Position numbers and translations under genes: made by a program. 60,000 nt of DNA, from positions 546,044,202 through 546,104,201 of the forward strand of contig NC_081412.1 in the NCBI RefSeq assembly GCF_030272615.1, read 5' to 3'. The stretch is from Cryptomeria japonica. Taxonomy: Eukaryota; Streptophyta; Pinopsida; Cupressales; Cupressaceae. The notes beneath the pieces were generated by a model. It saw only the letters and a program-made list of their open reading frames with translations, ran no database searches and was not told the DNA's origin. Below, one piece after another: positions 11,390-22,650 of this stretch (position 1 is its first letter; each line of letters begins with the position of its first letter).

Positions 11390-12870
11390 ATGATGAAGAG
11401 GGAAGGTCCAAATTTCAACAAAGACAACTTTAAAATATGGAAGGATAGAATGAAGATATACATCAAAAGCATGGGTGCTCAACATTGAAGCTATGTTGAG
11501 AATGCCTGTGTTATCCCTACCAGTACTCTCACCGATGACCAAAAGAGAGTGATTTGGGAGAATGGGCAAGTCATGGAAGCCCTAATTAGTAGTTTATCTG
11601 ACATTGAGTTTATTGATGTTCAGGACAAAGAGAATCCCAAAGAAGTATGGGATGCCCTTGAGAATATCTATGGCAGTGATGAGCATGTGAAACATGCTAA
11701 GGAAGAAAGCCTTAGGGGTAAGTTTGAAGACATGCAGATGGTTGAAGGAGAGACCATTCAACAATATGGAATAAGAATCAAAACTATTGTTGGAGATATC
11801 AAGAGTGCAAGTGGTAAAATGGAAGATTCCACTGTTGTTAGCAAAGTTTTGAGATCCTTATTACCACTCTATGCAATAAGGGTTGCTGCTATTTAGGAGT
11901 TGAGGTCTGTAGACAAGACAAAGGTATCCCTGGACTCCATCATTGCAAAGTTAACAGCTTATGAGCTAAATAACTATGATGGCAGTATTCAGAAGACTGA
12001 ATCAACCTTCATAGCATCTGCTACACCATTTAGAAAAGGCAAAGAAGCTAGTACCAGTGGTGAACCAAGACAAAGTAGAGAAATGGATGATGAGGAGATC
12101 CAGATGGAATTTGAAGCCATTTTTGCCAAGAAACTTCCCAAGGGAAATGGTAAATACAGAGGTAAGCTTCCTTTGAAATTCTTTTCTTGTAATCGGATAG
12201 GACACATTGCTGTAAACTGCCCTAATGGTGATAACAAGGATAAATTGGATAGGTTCAAGAAGTTCAAAGGAGGAAATTGGAGAAACTATTTTGTAGCAGT
12301 TGATGAAGGTGTCACTGATGAGGAATCAGAAGATGAAGAAAATGAAGATATTGTGTTTGTAGTGGTCAAGGAAGATGTGTCAGACAAGAAGGCTCTTGTC
12401 TCCCACTTTGATAATTCCAATGAGTGGATTATTGATAGTGGTTGTTCTCACCATATGATTGGTGACCAGAGTAAGTTTCTATCTCTAGAAGAGTATGATG
12501 GTGGTGTGGTTCTTTTTGGTAATGATACACCATGTATGGTAAAAGGCAGAGGGTCCATCTCTCTGAATGGAAGAAGCAATGCTGACAATGTGTATTGGGT
12601 AGAAGGTCTTAGGCACAACCTTTTGAGTGTTTCTCAACTGAATGATAATGGACTCATTCTGGAATTCAAAAATGGAATGTGCAAAATCAAGGGAAAGAAT
12701 GGTGAACTGATGGTTACTGGTATGCAAACCAAAGGTAACCTATTTCAACTAAATGCTAATGTCAGTACATGTCTTATGGCTAAGTTTGAGGATAGCTAGA
12801 TATGGCATAGGAGACTCTGCCATGTAAACTTTGATAATATTGTGAAGGCCAGTAAGATCAAGGCAGTTAG
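11390..12870 (+). pseudogene. Element B gag-protease remnant, unit 1
   Basis: Starts ATGATGAAGAGGGAAGG at 11390. Gag core NPKEVWDALENIYG lies near 11636-11676; the zinc knuckle reads FFSCNRIGHIAVNC, with the first Cys of CX2CX4HX4C changed to Phe. An acidic linker (DEESEDEENED) precedes the retropepsin active site WIIDSGCSHHM near 12426-12458. The end is the GAG-pre-integrase motif WHRRLCHVNFDNIVK near 12803. Stops: TGA 11486-11488 and TAG 12797-12799 (both shared with unit 2), and TAG 11894-11896 (unit 2 has CAG). The protein would have been the particle-forming part of the copia polyprotein; it is now non-functional. Confidence 0.85.
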
Positions 12871-12875
12871 ACGAT

Positions 12876-12906
12876 TTATCGCCTCCAAGAAGTGGTGAAG
12901 AACGAA
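12876..12906 (+). repeat. 31-bp LTR-derived patch at the break of element B
   Basis: Matches 10289-10319 of the same element's LTR at 29 of 31 positions. It joins the truncated pre-integrase region to element A sequence and is present in both units (43602-43632), so it predates the duplication. Confidence 0.75.
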
Positions 12907-14879
12907 GGTTATCTTCCTTCCTCTCTTTCTCTTTCTCTGAATATTAAATCTTCTTTTGACTTTCATTTTACTTATATAAATGTCTTGTATTGCATTAGAT
13001 AATCATTCATGTGAGCATATTATGCATTTTCTTATGTTTAATATCTCCTTAGGGGAGTTGGTGATTCTCCACTTTTCTATTTCTCTTCGAAGAGTGCCTC
13101 TTCTTTTGTGTTGTATTGTTAATAACTTGATGTGCTTTCTTACATAGAATTATCCTTCATGTGTGTAAATATGTGTCCCTTGTTACCAACCTATTCCTTG
13201 TTTGAAACAACGCATCTTTTATGAACATTCTCTCTTTAGAAATTGTGTAATTATTCTCATTTTCCTTACACTTGGGGGGCAATGATTTCTCTCTCTTACC
13301 CTCTCTAAGGGCCTAATTTTTCTTTGTGGAGTGGTGTTTTTTCATGATTCTATGTCATTCTTTGTGTGAAGTTGTTGTTTTCTCAAGGATTCTCTCTTAT
13401 GCAAGAGGTGTAAGTCCTTGGTTACAAACTCTTTTTTTCACTTGGCAATGTACATTTATCATAAACTTACCCCCTCACATTGGGTCAAAGGTGTGTCATC
13501 CTTCATCAAGAATCCCTTTCACCTAGCAATAGGAGGAAGGTATGAATTCTTGTTACTCCCTTCTTGTCTTTTGGTAGAAGATGTTATATTTGTTCAAGCT
13601 ATCTCCTCTTGGAGGTAGATGTCTTTTGAGCGAAGATCTATTCTCCTCCAAGGATCTCCTTTACACTTATTGCAAGATATCTCTTTTTCAACTATCTTGT
13701 CCTTTGTTGAAGAGTATTCCCTCTCTAGCTTGGATTTATGACATTGTTACCTAAAGGATATTTCTTGGTGTTAAAAGTAGGTATCCTTGTTTTTAGATTC
13801 CTTAAGACATCAACATAGGGCTATGTTGACATCTAAAGGGGGGGAGCCCATATCACTCCCTTTGTATAATATTGTACTATACTTTTGTGTATCACTTTTT
13901 GCATGTCTTAGATGGGGTGTCCATTCTTGAAACCAGGGAAAAACTCTTACATGAGATGCTTCACGCCCAAAACCAAATGCAACATTTTATATATGTCTTA
14001 GAAAGGGGTACACATCACCGAAACAGAGCAAAAATCTTACACGATGTCCTCAAAACTAGGCATGTATCTGTTTCAATAGGGGTTACAAATTCTTGAAACT
14101 AGAGAAAAACTCTTAAACGAGATGTTCTTAAAGTTACACATTCGCCCCTTGGCATTGGCAGACACATTTGCACACACAGTCGCCCCTTGGCATTTTCATT
14201 TGCATTACATGTCTTAAACAGGTTGAAGCATAATCAAAACTACATGAAACAAACTCTTATATGGGGTGCTATACACTTGAAACTAGACATCACTTGCACA
14301 CATGCACGAGGATGAGTGAAACTAGTAGAATAGGGATAAACTATTCCTACTCTCCTCCCCAACATGGATCACCTAGATGAAAACATCTAGGGTGAGATGT
14401 CTATGTTCCTCCCTCTCATCATTCTTCTCATGGATCACCTAGATAAGCACATCTAGTGTGTATGCATGTCCTCTCGTCTTCCTCTCATAAACTCATGGCT
14501 TTGCTATTTATAGTTCATGGATGATGCTTACTTTTCTCTTTTATGTGATTGCTTGTGTTCGTGAGATTGCATTTTTCAAGAATGATATTAGTTGTTGAGA
14601 CATTTTGATATCGATATCTCTTCGGCTAGTTGACTTGAGGTCTTATTTTTGGTCTTTTAGCTTTTGTGTCTTTTACCTTTGTTTTTCTTTTTGTTTTTAT
14701 CTTGTTTTGTGTGCCCTTGCATATGTTTGAGTGAGTTAAGATCCTAAGATTGGGAGCTTAGTTCCTTGAAATTAGCAATATCTTATACTCGTGATTTTGC
14801 TCCACATTCTTCATCCTTGTCTTCTACTTTACCATGAATATTTGTGTAAGCTCATACTCCCGCTAAAGTGGGGGATAAA
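12907..14879 (+). other. Element A 3' internal region, non-coding, unit 1
   Basis: T-rich sequence without a lasting reading frame; short open frames at 13326-13618 and 13872-14096 are not supported. It holds a hairpin TCAACATAGGGCTATGTTGA (about 13815-13834) followed by a purine run (AAAGGGGGGGAG, about 13838-13849). Degenerate repeats of about 80 bp lie at 13921-14130 (TTGAAAC-AGGGAAAAACTCTTAC), and TCGCCCCTTGGCATT occurs twice (14145-14195). It ends in the polypurine tract of element A. The counterpart in unit 2 is 43633-45621. Confidence 0.55.
14865..14879 (+). promoter_or_regulatory. Polypurine tract of element A, unit 1
   Basis: AAAGTGGGGGATAAA directly before the TG of the 3' LTR. Such tracts prime plus-strand DNA synthesis in LTR retrotransposons. 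Unit 2 has the same at 45607-45621. Confidence 0.8.
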
Positions 14880-16040
14880 TGTAGCATCCTAAAATTGCAC
14901 CCTTTGAAATTTTGACCGCATTTAGGGCCCTCGCCTTAGTGTTCTTGTCCACATGCTTGATCGGGACCTATTTGTGCCTCTGCCATGCAACAATGATCAT
15001 AATTTCAAATTCCACTCTGTCAAGACCCCTTCAACCTGGCCCAATTTGGGGTAGGACTAGGGCATGGCACCTTGGTCTTCCCTAATTGGGGTCCAATGTG
15101 GAACCTAGGCCCTATCCAAAATTTAAGCTATAATTACTTCTCCATGTCAGCCTATGTTAGAAAATTAATAAGTTTGACATCAGGAAAGTATATAAGGAGG
15201 CTTTCCCCTCACATTTTGATATACGATCATAAGGGAAAGGAGACTATAATCAAGCAATCAATCATTCAAGCATTGAAGAATTCATCATCAAGCATCTCTA
15301 GAGGTCTTCAAGGCTGCATATCCTTCATCTATCCATTGTGAAACATTACAACATTCATTTGCAAGCATGTGTGTGTGATTAGGGTTTTGTCATGTTCATG
15401 CCATTTTCATACGTATGTGATTACATTCAAGAAGAAAAGCATCATTATCACTCATTATAGATCTAAGGCATACCTTTCCATCATTTATTTCAATCATTTG
15501 CAATATCTCATTCAAGGTTGATCCCAAACCGAGGTTTGACTTAGGAAAAACCCTATTCCTAACCTATTTCCCCTTCTTTCTATGCGTAGGAAATAGGTGA
15601 GTAGCTGTGCTTCTCAGATTAATATTTATCTGCAGAGATGGAACAACCCTTTTTGGCATGTGGAAAATTAGGAGGACCAAGAGGCAGTGTCAAGGTCCTT
15701 AGTTTTTCAGGGCATTTTCACAAGGCGGATCTGAATCATTTTATATTACTCAGATCCAGGTGCATGACAAAGTCTTGAACATGTAACTCATTATTTTTTC
15801 AGTTTTGTTTTCAATTTCAACACTTTACCCTAAATCAGCATTTCAACTTACAAAAGAGGGAAAAACACATCATAATCAATCCATCCACTTAGTATTTAGT
15901 CCTTATCTGATTTGTGACTGAATCTAGTGGATCCCTCTCCTCTTTAGAATGTAAAGGAATTCTTTCCCCTTGAAGTGAAAATTGATGTGGTGATTTCTCC
16001 TTCTATGTTGCAAATCGACAAATTAAATTTTCCCCTTTCA
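14880..16040 (+). repeat. Element A 3' LTR, unit 1
   Basis: Begins TGTAGCATCCTAAAATTGCA and ends CCCCTTTCA. It is collinear with 6293-7550 but lacks the 31-bp repeats and has many substitutions, so the insertion is old. The unit 2 copy is 45622-46782. Confidence 0.82.
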
Positions 16041-16975
16041 ATTTATTATTTATTCTTGGGTGTTAGATTCAGGGGCTTCATTTCATGCCCCACACCATAA
16101 GAATTATTTTCTAGACTATGTTCAAGATGATTTTGAATAAGTTTATTTGAGTGATGATGTTCAAACCATGCAAAATTGTTGCAAAGGGAAAAAATAGATA
16201 AAATTACCAAATGGATATCAATAGTTGTTGTAGGAGGAAAGTCATTTCCTAATTTGAGAATAAATTTAATATAATTAAGACAACTAGGAAGTGAAGGTTT
16301 CACAATTACATTTAAAACCAGTTTGTGGAAGGACGGTAAAGGCTCATTGATAATAGTAAAAAGAGAAAAGGTAGGTATATTGTATTAAAGTACAAGTAAT
16401 TCTATTTTTCTATATCCCTATGTTCGATAGGAATGGATATAACATCATGGAGCAATAGGCTTGGGAACATGAGTAAGAAGGGAATGGAGATTCTCCATTC
16501 AAGGAATTTACTACCAGATTCGAAGCAAGTTGATTTAGATTTTTGTGTAGATTGTGTTTATAGAAAATAAGAGTCAGATTTCTCAAAGTTGGGAAATAAA
16601 AGAATAGTAAAATGTTAGAGCTTGTGCATTTAGATGTATAAGGAATAACTTAGATATCATCTCTTGGTCACTCTTATTATTATGTTACTTTTATTGATGA
16701 TTTAACTATAGTATCTTGGGTTGATTTCATTCCCAAAAAATTCTGATGTATTTGATATTTTGTTAAAATGGAAAGCTTTGGTTGGGAATGAGACAAGAAA
16801 CCAAAAGAATTGGGCATGAGGAATGAAAGAGATGGAATTTTTGATAAAAAAAACTGACTTGGGACTTAGTTTGATTGTTTGAAGGTTAAACAAATGGATT
16901 TATAGGTTAAAGGAAGAACATGGAGTCAAAAAAATATTGTTGTAAAAAAAGGTGAAGAAAAATTGCAATATGAAA
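16041..16975 (+). pseudogene. Copia element C, protease and integrase remnant, unit 1
   Basis: Continuation of the gag at 5457-6292 on the other side of element A. It starts at 16054 with the retropepsin site SWVLDSGASFHA, then YFLDYVQDDF and LPNG-Q (protease to pre-integrase). About 16600-16720 encodes LELVHLDV and YYYVTFIDDLT, the start of the integrase core (the D of HLDVWGP-type and the FIDD motif). Pieces of the KWKALVENETGK region follow near 16767-16800 (KMESFGWE-DKKPKE). Stops and frameshifts throughout. It ends near 16975 without polymerase domains. The old minus-strand open frame 16046-16303 is an artefact of this sequence. Confidence 0.8.
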
Positions 16976-17336
16976 TTTAAATGAATGTTATCACAAAACT
17001 GAAACTAAAAATTAATCATTATACCAATGGTTGTAGAACCAAAACAAGAACAAGAAAAACATTACACATGAAATAAAAATTTATGTGGAGAAACCCTTTT
17101 GGGACAAAATTCCACCACAAAAAAAGAGGCAAGTATATTACTAATCCAATGAAGCGTATAACATAAATACACTTCTCTATAGACCTTTGTAAAACCTGCC
17201 AACACTTTGTTACCTTGCAAACTAAACAAGAATGAAATGAATAACACTAGCTCGATGCACCAAATAATAAGATTTTGTGAGGATGAATACCTCTATGGTA
17301 TCACCAAATAATGGATAGAAAAATCACCTAGAAAAG
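16976..17336 (-). mobile_element. Probable minus-strand copia LTR fragment, unit 1
   Basis: Contains the phrase TTTATGTGGAGAAACCCTTTTGGG-like and a CCACCAC block (about 17070-17120), which resembles the inverted GTGGTTTTTCCC region of the other copia LTRs here. Neither end is defined. It directly precedes the LTR start of element D at 17337. The counterpart in unit 2 is 47713-48075. This is a weak call. Confidence 0.35.
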
Positions 17337-18459
17337 TGTTGGAAAGAGACACTATTCTGGTGAAGATCGATGCATGAGAGAAGCTTAGGAGTTGTCATTG
17401 ATGGCAAACCAATTCAGAAATCACATCCGGTGTACATACATTAGATTTATCAAAAGTCATAAGTTTGGAAGGTGGAACACAGTAACGAGTAGAGCATGAG
17501 ATCATTGAGCATATATTTATTTTGGTTGTGTAACTTTGGTTGTAGTGATAGAGACAAATGATTCGAGGAATCTTATCTTGTGATCTTGATATCTGATGGA
17601 TTCATAAGTGAAATTGAAGGTTCGGTATCTGGTAATTTAGTTAAAACAGAGCTATTTTGGCGTAATGTGTGATGTGGAATTGTTGGGTTGATTTAGTTGA
17701 TTGGTTTCGTGTTCTAGGTGATTGGGCCGACTTGTATGAAGTTTGTTATCATTCTTTTTGGTTTTGCATATGGATTTGTGGACAGATTGGGCCAACTTAA
17801 GGTTACACGTTTCATATCGTGTGTTATGGAGCTTTTTGGAAGACGACATGGTAAATGATTCATTTTGTTTATGCGAATATATAAGTCCGATTCATTTGAG
17901 AATTTTGGAGCATGAGATGTGAGTGAGAAGTCAGTATGAGCGAGTTTGTGAAGGTTGACCAGTGAATATTATTGAAGGTTTAGGTACTCTGGTGTATGAT
18001 AGTGTAGCAAAATAAATTAGATAGACAAAACAGTTGCAGAAGTTAATTTGAGACTAACTAGAACTGATTTTTTGCATATGTAGATGCTATACTTCATTCA
18101 TTACTGTAATCAATTGTAATCACCTGTAAGGCAGTGAGCCTTCCTCCGAGTTGTAGCCCTTTGTATTTGAGCAGCAAGCTCTAGGTAGTGTGCCTAAATG
18201 CAAGTACATTACCCTTATGTAATATTATCATACTTTTGACCATAGTATAATAATATTGTGGGTTCAAATCCCACCGTGGTTTTTCCCTTTTTCGGTTTTC
18301 ATGTAAAAATCTTGGTGTTATGGCTGTGAGGTTGATTGTTATATGTTTCTGCACTTTTCTTTCATTCTTATGCATTTGATGGTTTAAGAATTAACTTAAT
18401 AAGTTTGTTAATTGCAAAACACTAATTCACCCCCCTCTCAATGTTCATTGATTCCAACA
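17337..18459 (+). repeat. Element D 5' LTR, unit 1
   Basis: 1,123 bp, TGTTGG to CCAACA, two bases before the primer site. Its first roughly 420 bp match 22909-23340 (3' LTR). Unit 2 copy: 48076-49198. Confidence 0.85.
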
Positions 18460-18461
18460 AT

Positions 18462-18473
18462 TGGTATTAGAGC
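18462..18473 (+). promoter_or_regulatory. Primer-binding site of element D, unit 1, mutated
   Basis: TGGTATTAGAGC here versus TGGTATCAGAGC in unit 2 (49201-49212). The single C-to-T change arose after the duplication and would weaken pairing with initiator Met-tRNA. Confidence 0.85.
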
Positions 18474-18485
18474 TTAGTTCGTCGG

Positions 18486-19702
18486 ATGAAGCCTAACAAC
18501 TTGAGGAATATCTGAAAGATTGAATCAATAGACTTTAGTTTGCAGAAGAAGCTTATTGTGGCACTTGAAGATCTTGATGTAGCTATGAAAGAGAAGAGTA
18601 GCCTGAGAAGAATTCTGGAAGCAGCTAAAAATTTCATTGAATCTATGAAGGAACAAGTCAACACATCAAGAGAGAAGAGAAAGGAATTGATGGATAACAT
18701 TAAGGAGAAAGAAGAACAAAGCATTGACAATCAAGTCCGATAAGACAAGACAAATGAATGTGAAAATATTGCTAGAGAAAATGCAGTCCTGAAGAATGAG
18801 ATGCTTTCCATTGTGATGAAGCTGACAAAGGAGATTGAAGACAGGAAGAAGAATGAGAAAAATATGACTCAGCCACTGAAGGATAGATCTGATGAATGTT
18901 GCATATTGAACTATGAGAATTATTAGTTGAAACTTGAATTGGTGCAATGCAAGAATCATGGACAAGAAATTTAAAGGAAGATCATAATTATGAGAGATGA
19001 GCTTTCTAGTACTAATGAGTACAAAGAAAAATTAAAAGATAGCTCAGCCCAGTTAGATGAGATCCTAGAAATTCATAGACACGGGAATGACATGCGAGGA
19101 CTTGGATATGAGAGAGGATAATCCTCTGGTTCTGGACAAAGCAATCATCAGAAGAACAAGAAACCTCCGGTAAGACAACCTAATGACTATAAATTCAATG
19201 GTAAATGTTTTGTTTGTGAAAAATTTGATCACATGGCAAGTCAATGCAGAAATAAGATGAATAATAGGATGAGAATAATGTGATGAATAATGATCCTACC
19301 TTTACTGGTCAATGTTTCATATGCAACAACTTTGGTCATAAGTCAAATATTTGCAGAGCAATGATGAATAATTTTCAAAATAAGAGATTCTATGCTTGTG
19401 GAATGTTTGGGCACATTTCTAACCAATGCAGGTTGAGACCAAATCAAATGAACATTAGGCCTATGCAAGGAAATGTTGTTTTCTGTGCATGCAACAAATC
19501 TAGTCATATTGCAAAATATTGCAGAAGAAAAAATGTAAGCAAGAATTCTTTGGTAGACAAGAATAAATCAGATGAAAAAGGAAAAGATAAGGCGAAAGAG
19601 ATCAGAGATAAACATATGAAGATGTGGATTAATAAGGAAGATTCAAATGTTTATAATGGATCCACACCTGACTCCGGTGTTGGAACCTCATCCGGTAGCT
19701 AA
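18486..19702 (+). pseudogene. Element D gag remnant with coiled coil and four zinc knuckles, unit 1
   Basis: ATG at 18486 opens a Lys/Glu-rich, heptad-like region (LVALEDLDVAMKEK..., MKEQVNTSREKRKELMDNI) typical of a coiled coil, then LKDSSAQLDEILEIHR and GLGYERG, phrases seen in plant copia gag tails. Zinc knuckles: CFVCEKFDHMASQC, then after a frame change CFICNNFGHKSNIC, FYACGMFGHISNQC (first Cys replaced by Phe) and FCACNKSSHIAKYC (irregular). The frame change lies at about 19280 and is also in unit 2 (49720-50025 overlapping 50019-50441). Stops at TGA 18513, TAA 18741 and others kill the frame. The tail is Lys/Asp-rich and ends GTSSGS at 19702. Confidence 0.8.
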
Positions 19703-20039
19703 GGTCAGGGAAGCTTTTCATGCAAATTCTTAAAACCCCCTTTTGGATATCTATAACTGGTCGAGGATGGTTGCAGAAGATGGAGATTAGCATTGTAATT
19801 GATATCCGAAATATTTCATGCCTATCAGAGTATTCGGTGATGAATTATTGAAGATGTGGGGTATCCAAAAAGCCTTTTAGGGTTGTGCATTTATTACAAC
19901 TTAAAAGTTAGGTTTTCAGTGGATAAAATGACATTTCAATCATTCATTTCTCATATTGCAAACAAAGAGAAAGAGTAGAAGAGGGAGGTTTTTATCATTG
20001 CAAGATAAGGTTTTTATCCAGTTTGTTCATTTTCTAGTG

Positions 20040-22650
20040 TTCAATCAACTTGAATGGGTTAGATACATCTCGAGTTGAATCCACAATGAGTTTGTATGGT
20101 TGGACCAACCTCAAAAGATCACAAAGCAAGCCATTCAAGTAGTAACCTATTTGAATGCGTTCGATGAGACCCTCGGTTTGATGAAAGTTCAGAACACAAC
20201 AGTGACAACTATTACTGAATCCCAATATGACAATCAATCAATGATAATCAGTGATATTATAGTGCATGATGTGAGATTTTCCTCAATGGTAATGAGTTAT
20301 AAGGTGTACCAATCGAGAAGGCAGAACTCAGTATCCGATATTGCTATATTTGCAACTTATTAGATGTTGAAGAAAGAAAAAAGATATGATCTCTATGGAG
20401 TGCTTCTCAGTGAGATAATGACAAACTTGAAGAAGATAAAGCAAGATAAGAAACATGTTTTTAAATTTGGTTCTTTGATTGTTTGCCTAGCACTTTACCT
20501 TCTAAATAAAAAATCCTCGGAATAGGAAAGGTTTAGTGGGCTTATGATAAACCAGTGGTAGTCCAAATCAAGGAAGGTTTGAAGGGTTTGGGTGATACTA
20601 TAGCTCATAAACTTGCTTTATGGGGTTACTTTAATCATTACAGGCAATGATGTAAAGTAGAGAAAGGATTCCAAAAGATATTATTGAAAAATATGAGAAA
20701 ATAATTTGCTTCATGGTAGACAAGGATCAATGTCACATGGAGGCAATTAAACCTAGATCTGTTTGGATCATGCCCATGGTGTATGAGGTGGATGCAAATA
20801 TAATTGATGCATATGCTCAGAATTTGTTGAGTCAACCAGTAGAGGAAAAAGAAGAGAGGTTTGATACGTATAAAGAGAAGGATCTTGATTTGCACAAGAA
20901 ATTTACTAAACTGACAAGGAAGAGAAAAGTCAGAAAGGAAGTTGGGGATCTTATTGAACAAATGGGATTTCTAAGGAATCTGTGCAAAGGGATAGGAAGA
21001 AAAATATAATGGAGGAAGATATGGAAAAGCCTAAGAAGTTAAAATCGGTCTCCAATCCTCCCAAGAAATAAAAGCCAAGGAAGTCTTAGTTTGCACCTAC
21101 CTCTAGTATTTAGAAGCATATTCCTCCACCCAAGCCTCAAGCCAAGTCATCTGATGGAGAAAAGAAAAGAAAGAAGGAGAAGCCTCAAAGAGAATATGTT
21201 GCATTCACTGCTAAGGATATTAATACTAAATCTGATGAAGCAGTGAAAGAGGTAAAGAAAAAAGCCACTTATGCAAGAGTAGTGAAGAAGCCACAATCCA
21301 ATGGAGCCCATTCGTCTAAGAAGCCAAGAGATGAAGCTGAGACATCCAATAGAGCTAGAGTGAGAAAGAAACAAAAATTAGAATTGGATGAATCTTTGAA
21401 ATCAAGGAAAATTGAAGGTACATATTGTTAGGACCCGGAGGCAACTAAGAGGGGGGGAGTGAATCAATTGTCAATTAATTTCAACCCAAATATAACTTAA
21501 TCAAACTGGATACTTAATATCGATAAAACCAAACTCAATGCCAGTTGACAGATTAGCAGTTAATATTAACACCGATGAAACTCAATGCATAAAATAGAAA
21601 GAGAAACATCCACAACACATAACACAAAGATTTGTACGTGGAAACCCTATAAGGGGAAACACCATGGTGGGAAATCTTACCCACAATTAGATGATACTAC
21701 TGCAGATAGTATGTATATACAAATGGGGTCTGCACATGCAGAAAGGCCAACTGCCTAGGGCTCACTGCTCAATCACAAAATAGGAGTCACACTGACTACA
21801 ATTGGATGGCTAAATCCAATGATAACTTACTACTCAAAGTAGCATCTCCAATGCTAGATTCAGTACTGGATAAGCTCTGATATTCACCTTCAAACCTTCC
21901 TTGAACCTTCTCTATGGTCTACTCATATGATCTTCAATATTCACACATACCATGATATAATACCATATACCATATACTGTCTTTTTCCTATTACATCATC
22001 TCACAAATGAGATCTTTCATATATAAAAAAACCTAGGACCAAATGTGTAGGTCGGCTTACTAAGAATATTACAATAAAATCAAATACAAACAAGTCAAGA
22101 TGTGATGCATCATGTCGGCTCAATACATTTACAACAATATCCAATTAATAAATCATCTCCATAACGTGGTGTGCTGATCTAGAATAGATAATGCATGCCA
22201 GCCCATAACCTAGACCAATTTGCTAGTAACAACAAATATGTCAACCCGATTAGACCATTTACCAGAATACCAAAACCAAGTATCCAAACCATGTCTTTGA
22301 CATAACCAAGTGATCTCCAGATGATAACAAGTCATCCTTAGTGCCAGTGAACAATATAACCTACCAGTGAACAATATACCAATGATTGTGCATAAGTCAC
22401 TAAACATACCGGTGAACACAATGTCCTGGTTCAACATGACCAAAGATCTCTAGAATGATAAGTGTTGACATCAATGGCAAAACTAATGCAGCACATCCAT
22501 AATACCAACACATATGAAGTTGTGCCCCCATTAACTTTGAAGGAAATAATTGATGAAGTACTCAAGGATGGTAACTTGAAATATGTGCTAGTATACTATG
22601 AAAATTTTGATGATAAAGATCAAAGAGCTAAAGAGGAAGTAGTTGTTTAG
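20040..22650 (+). pseudogene. Element D accessory open region of unknown function, unit 1
   Basis: Downstream of gag, where a copia element should have protease/integrase/polymerase, three collinear coding pieces occur. First, 20100-20363 (DQPQKITKQAIQVVTYLNAF, ITESQYDNQSMIISDIIVHD) running on through KRYDLYGVLLSEIM to KHVFKFGSLIVCLALYLLNK near 20510. Second, 20660-21009 (RIPKDIIEKYEKIICFMVDK, RSVWIMPMVYEVD, a Lys-rich end). Third, 21003-21425 (Lys/Pro-rich, KKATYARVVKKPQSNG), which continues after the solo LTR at 22511 in the same frame (EVVPPLTLKEIIDEVLKDG, LVYYENFDDKDQR). I see no catalytic motif; the Lys-rich stretches suggest nucleic-acid binding or nuclear targeting, by inference only. 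Stops and one frameshift are present in both units. I recall similar open regions in conifer repeats but cannot name a family. Confidence 0.5.
21426..22510 (-). mobile_element. Solo LTR E (copia), antisense, unit 1, target duplication CATAT
   Basis: On the minus strand it starts TGTTGGTATTATGG and ends GGTCCTAACA; on the plus strand it is 1,085 bp flanked by identical CATAT at 21421-21425 and 22511-22515. It has the inverted GTGGTTTTCC-type region of copia LTRs. It interrupts the accessory region of element D between codons for ...EGTY and EVVPP; removing it and one target repeat keeps the frame. The open frame 22210-22443 is LTR sequence. Confidence 0.9.

Larger units (their letters stand above)
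9895..12906 (+). mobile_element. Element B: truncated Ty1/copia element nested in A, unit 1
   Basis: Intact 5' LTR (9895-11318, TGTTGGCATATG...CATCA), primer site TGGTATCAGAGC at 11321-11332 (complementary to plant initiator Met-tRNA), gag, zinc knuckle, protease and the start of the pre-integrase domain. The body stops near 12870 and is joined to 31 bp (12876-12906) that match LTR bases 10289-10319 with two mismatches. Integrase, polymerase, RNase H and nearly all of the 3' LTR are gone. Element A sequence resumes at 12907. Confidence 0.88.
6293..16040 (+). mobile_element. Element A: non-autonomous LTR retrotransposon, unit 1
   Basis: Two direct LTRs (6293-7550 and 14880-16040), a primer-site-like TGGTGAACTTGACTCG at 7554 just after the 5' LTR, and a polypurine tract AAAGTGGGGGATAAA (14865-14879) just before the 3' LTR define the element. 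Without the nested copia insertion (9895-12906) it is about 6.7 kb. Its internal region has only a gag-like open region and no reverse transcriptase, integrase or protease, so it must have depended on another element, like LARD-type elements. It is inserted between gag and protease of copia element C. No clean target duplication remains (GTTAT before, ATTTA after). Confidence 0.8.

Noticed and set aside
11989-12727. Minus-strand open frames opposite element B gag
   Set aside because: Antisense shadows of the gag-protease reading frame.
13326-14096. Short open frames (13326-13526, 13418-13618, 13872-14096)
   Set aside because: Located in the non-coding 3' internal region of element A; frames overlap each other and differ between units.
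15072-15341. 89-codon open frame, also 45814-46083
   Set aside because: Lies within the 3' LTR of element A.
18255-18282. GGTTCAAATCC, resembling a tRNA B-box
   Set aside because: It lies inside the element D LTR in a phrase shared with other copia LTRs, and there is no A-box or cloverleaf around it.
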